Assembly: GCF_003635165.1 (NCBI RefSeq)
Contig: NZ_ML058597.1
Coordinates: 682,001-746,000, forward strand
DNA from: Burkholderia sp. Nafp2/4-1b
GTDB taxonomy: Bacteria; Pseudomonadota; Gammaproteobacteria; Burkholderiales; Burkholderiaceae
Reading direction: 5' to 3'
Length of the DNA: 64,000 bases
The notes under the pieces were generated by a model, which was given only the letters and a program-made list of their open reading frames with translations, ran no database searches and was not told the DNA's origin. Below, piece after piece: positions 61,591-64,000 of this stretch (positions are counted from its first letter, which is position 1; every line of letters begins with the position of its first letter). A program made the position numbers and the translations under genes.

Positions 61591-63045
61591 TCACGGCGCG
61601 AAGAACACGTCGGTGCGGTTCGTCAGGTTGCCCGCGTTGGTCTGGACGAACAGCGGATGGAACGACGACGACGGCAGCACGTCGAGCCCCTGGTAATCGC
61701 CGATGAAGAAGCCCTCGGCATTCGGCGCGAGCTTCATGTCGAACGGGCCGCCGACGCGCCGCTCGTCGGCGAACGTGGCGCCGCCGTCGTGCGAGATCTT
61801 GCGCCAGAACCCGGTCGGCAGCGTCGTCGTGTTGCCGGCCTGCAGATCGCGGAAGTCGTAGTGGGTGACCATCACCGCGCCCGCATTGTCGACGCGCACC
61901 GACGGATTGAACGCCGGCCGCCCGGTCGGCGTGTTGACCTGCAGCGGCGCGCTCCACGTCGCGCCGCCGTCCTTCGACGTCGAAAACGCGATCTCGTCGT
62001 AGTTGCCGCCGTTGAAGCGGCTGTCCTGCCACACGACGTAGAGCTGCCCCGATGCGGGATCGATCGCCGGTTCCGGAATGATGTCGCCGGTGCGTACCGG
62101 TTCGCCGGTGTTCGGGTCGGTCACGCCGGCGGTCTGCAAGCCGGCGATCACCTGAGGCTTCGTCCAGGTCGCGCCGTCATCGGTCGACTTGATGAACGCG
62201 ACCTTGCCGGCCGCCTTGTTGAACGGCGGCTGGATCAGGTCGAAGAAGTTGTAGAGCGTGCCGGTCCTCGGGTCGACGACGATCTGGTTGCCGATCGTCT
62301 GCTGACGCGACGGCACATTGACGATGACCTTCGCCCGGCTCCATGTCTTGCCGCCGTCGACCGTCTTCGAGAAGAAGGTCGGCCCGCGATAGGCCTGCGT
62401 GTGCAGGTTCGCATACGGATTGCCGTTCGGCAGTTCTAGGCGGTCCCACACCGCATACGCCGTGCCGGCCTTCACCGGGTTCGCCGTGACTGATTCCTTG
62501 TCGTTGAAGAATTGCGTCGTCGGTTCGTCGTTCGCGATCAGCACGGCCGGGCTGCTCCATGTCTGTCCGCCGTCGGTCGATACCGACGCGGCGACCGCAT
62601 TCGCGTTGTTCGACTGGTTGAACGAGATCGATACCGAATACGCGGTGCCGTCCGGCCCGAACGATACCCACGGATCGGACGCGCGCTCGTACTTGAGCCC
62701 CCCGGGCGCGCATGCGCTGAACGGCTGCGGCGTGCGTGCCCAGGTTGCGCCGCCGTCGAACGTGTAGCCGGCCACGAGCCCGTGGGCGCCGCCGTTCGAC
62801 CAGCGGTCCTGCTGCCACACGCCGATCATGTTGGTCGGGTTCGCCGGGTTCACCGACAGCCACGGCTCGACTTCGGCGTTGACATAGTTCGTGCCGGGGC
62901 CGCCGATGGTGCAGGCGGCGAACGGACTCGGACCGGACACGGCCACGGGTTCGGCGTGCGCCGCCGCGGCGGCGACCATCGCCATCGCGGCGGACAGGCG
63001 GGTGAGGCGGATGACAACGGAGTGGGACACGATCGTGCGTCGCAT
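61591..63045 (-). CDS. Secreted BNR-repeat (sialidase-like) protein
   Basis: A 484-residue protein with a signal peptide (cleavage near AAHAE-P) and a chain of Asp-box repeats (S-x-D-x-G-x-T-W: VSTDGGQTW, FIKSTDDGATW, STSKDGGATW), the fold of BNR/sialidase beta-propellers. The catalytic Arg triad and Tyr/Glu of true sialidases are not clear, so it may be a carbohydrate-binding or unknown glycosidase-like protein. GAGGAG lies 5-10 bases before the ATG at MRRTIVSH; the 31 codons before are not used. It may be exported to the outside. Confidence 0.85.
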   Translation of the reverse strand: MRRTIVSHSVVIRLTRLSAAMAMVAAAAAHAEPVAVSGPSPFAACTIGGPGTNYVNAEVEPWLSVNPANPTNMIGVWQQDRWSNGGAHGLVAGYTFDGGATWARTPQPFSACAPGGLKYERASDPWVSFGPDGTAYSVSISFNQSNNANAVAASVSTDGGQTWSSPAVLIANDEPTTQFFNDKESVTANPVKAGTAYAVWDRLELPNGNPYANLHTQAYRGPTFFSKTVDGGKTWSRAKVIVNVPSRQQTIGNQIVVDPRTGTLYNFFDLIQPPFNKAAGKVAFIKSTDDGATWTKPQVIAGLQTAGVTDPNTGEPVRTGDIIPEPAIDPASGQLYVVWQDSRFNGGNYDEIAFSTSKDGGATWSAPLQVNTPTGRPAFNPSVRVDNAGAVMVTHYDFRDLQAGNTTTLPTGFWRKISHDGGATFADERRVGGPFDMKLAPNAEGFFIGDYQGLDVLPSSSFHPLFVQTNAGNLTNRTDVFFAP

Positions 63046-63526
63046 GGACTGCTCCTCGTTGACGTGCGGCGGCGATGGCGCGGCGCGTCGACACGACGGC
63101 TCGAAGCGAACCGGCACGCGGCCATGCATGCCGTGCACCGTGTCGCGTCGGATCGTGTCGTTCAGGAGGCCGCTACGGTCATCGCAGACCGCGTATGCTG
63201 GATGCCGCCAGCACTTCGGTTAAGACTCCTCTTCATATTCATTGCTTGTCGGGTGCGTCTCTGGATGCGGACCCGACGGGAAGCCCAGTCCTTGCATACG
63301 ACGAATGCGTCGAAGTGGATAGCAATGTAGGCGATTCGTCTGAGGCGCGGGAGGCAATTTTTTGTAACAGAGCGTAGCCGGAAAACGATGCCGGAGCGTC
63401 ACGTCCGAAACGCAAAATTTTCCGACGCACAGGTGCGCTGAATCGAATCGAGAAGACGAATCGCAATCGCTTGCGATTGCAACATTCATGTCATCCGGTG
63501 TCGGTGGCGCACGGGGTGCGCGCCGC
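63046..63526. other. Region between the BNR gene and the MarR gene
   Basis: No gene that I trust. It holds a compact hairpin (GCAATCGC, TT, GCGATTGC at 63463-63480) and a lower-GC stretch around 63220-63480 that is more AT-rich than its surroundings. It may serve as the BNR promoter region or the MarR gene terminator. Confidence 0.4.
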
Positions 63527-63958
63527 TCAGCGTTCGTCTGTGAAGCGGTCTTGCAACGCGTGTAGCCAGCGCGCGACGACGTCGAGTTCCGCGTCGGAAA
63601 AACCGTCGCACAGCTTGCCGTTCAGTTCGCGCAGCACCACGCGCGCGCGCTTGAGCGCCGCGTGACCTTCGTCGGTGAGGTACAGGCGCGTCGCGCGGCC
63701 GTCGTCCGAATCGGCGTGTCGCGCGAGCAGGCCGACCTTCGCCATCCGGTCGGCGAGCCCCGTCATTGCCGACGGCGCCAGTTGCAGCGCCGCACCGACT
63801 TCGCCGATCAGCGCGCCGTCCTGCTTCGCGAGACAGAACAGCACGCCGGCCTGCGCGGCGCTCGCGCGCGCCTCGGTTTCGGCCTTGCGGTCGACCCAGC
63901 GCTGAACGCGCCGCTGGCCGAGGTTCAACAGGAAAAACAGTCGTCGGTCTTCGCTCAA
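63527..63958 (-). CDS. MarR family transcriptional regulator
   Basis: A 143-residue winged helix-turn-helix protein (FCLAKQDGALIGEVGAALQLAPSAMTGLADRMAKVGLL, then HADSDDGRATRLYLTDEGHAAL for the wing). The start codon is TTG if the protein begins SEDRRLFF; the frame stays open to the window edge, so a start further upstream is not excluded. No ligand or target can be inferred; a BNR protein gene lies 480 bases downstream on the same strand. Confidence 0.85.
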   Translation of the reverse strand: MSEDRRLFFLLNLGQRRVQRWVDRKAETEARASAAQAGVLFCLAKQDGALIGEVGAALQLAPSAMTGLADRMAKVGLLARHADSDDGRATRLYLTDEGHAALKRARVVLRELNGKLCDGFSDAELDVVARWLHALQDRFTDER

Positions 63959-64000
63959 GCTCGGTTCCCGGCTGCAATGGAAAGGGACGGGCGACTGGCA

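Noticed and set aside
1..64000. tRNA, rRNA, CRISPR arrays, transposases, integrases or attachment sites.
   Set aside because: None was found by reading for repeats and known motifs on both strands; only short tandem repeats are present.

Overview
The base composition (high GC throughout), the codon use and the gene families point to a Burkholderia, most likely a Burkholderia cepacia complex member. The mix of core carbon-metabolism genes (isocitrate lyase, GTP-type PEP carboxykinase, an extra IF-1, an extra FtsH, OtsA) with many catabolic SDR clusters suggests a secondary replicon such as chromosome 2. This placement is inference; no rRNA, tRNA, CRISPR or replication origin was seen.

Region 1 (1-18.7 kb) is a catabolic block that resembles ring degradation of a steroid-like or other cyclic compound. 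A YCF48/BNR protein, an RND exporter and a KshA-like Rieske oxygenase form one plus-strand operon. On the minus strand lies an operon of DUF1302, DUF1329, 2-keto-4-pentenoate hydratase, acylating acetaldehyde dehydrogenase and 4-hydroxy-2-oxovalerate aldolase. A third, plus-strand operon holds a meta-cleavage-product hydrolase, an SDR, EtfB, EtfA and a PaaY-like hexapeptide protein. Between them sit a cold-shock protein, an IF-1 paralogue (with GTG and TTG starts and a large switchable hairpin between them) and a phospholipase C-type phosphoesterase with a translationally coupled small partner. The extradiol dioxygenase that should feed the hydrolase is not in the window.

Region 2 (18.7-28.6 kb) holds small hypotheticals, an MFS transporter, a DUF1326/DUF2182/CusF-like metal set, a low-GC SEL1-type gene that looks acquired, a VOC protein, an Lrp regulator with a LysE exporter sharing a perfect inverted-repeat operator, and a BtuB-like receptor behind a clear cobalamin riboswitch.

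Region 3 (28.6-50 kb) is rich in short-chain dehydrogenases. It has an AraC regulator divergent from a barrel-protein/MDR/SDR/SDR operon, a YbaK/PAS-HTH/ammonia-lyase operon, aceA, then EthD, NTF2-like and SDR genes, pckG, and a minus-strand operon of SDR-fold and NTF2-like genes. The aceA and pckG upstream regions share a near-identical TTGC-N3-GCAA element.

Region 4 (50-64 kb) carries a KstD-like FAD dehydrogenase behind a 119-bp heptanucleotide repeat, a Tat/lipoprotein phosphoesterase, a second FtsH behind a very good PhoB box, OsmC, trehalose-6-phosphate synthase, a ZnuD-like TonB receptor with a Zur-like box, a secreted BNR protein and a MarR regulator at the window edge.

Taken together, membrane and transport proteins (DUF1302, DUF1329, BNR, RND) probably handle a hydrophobic substrate. 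KshA-like, KstD-like and the many SDR/NTF2-like proteins act on its rings, the hydrolase/hydratase/aldolase/dehydrogenase set yields acetyl-CoA or propionyl-CoA, and aceA and pckG permit growth on those products.
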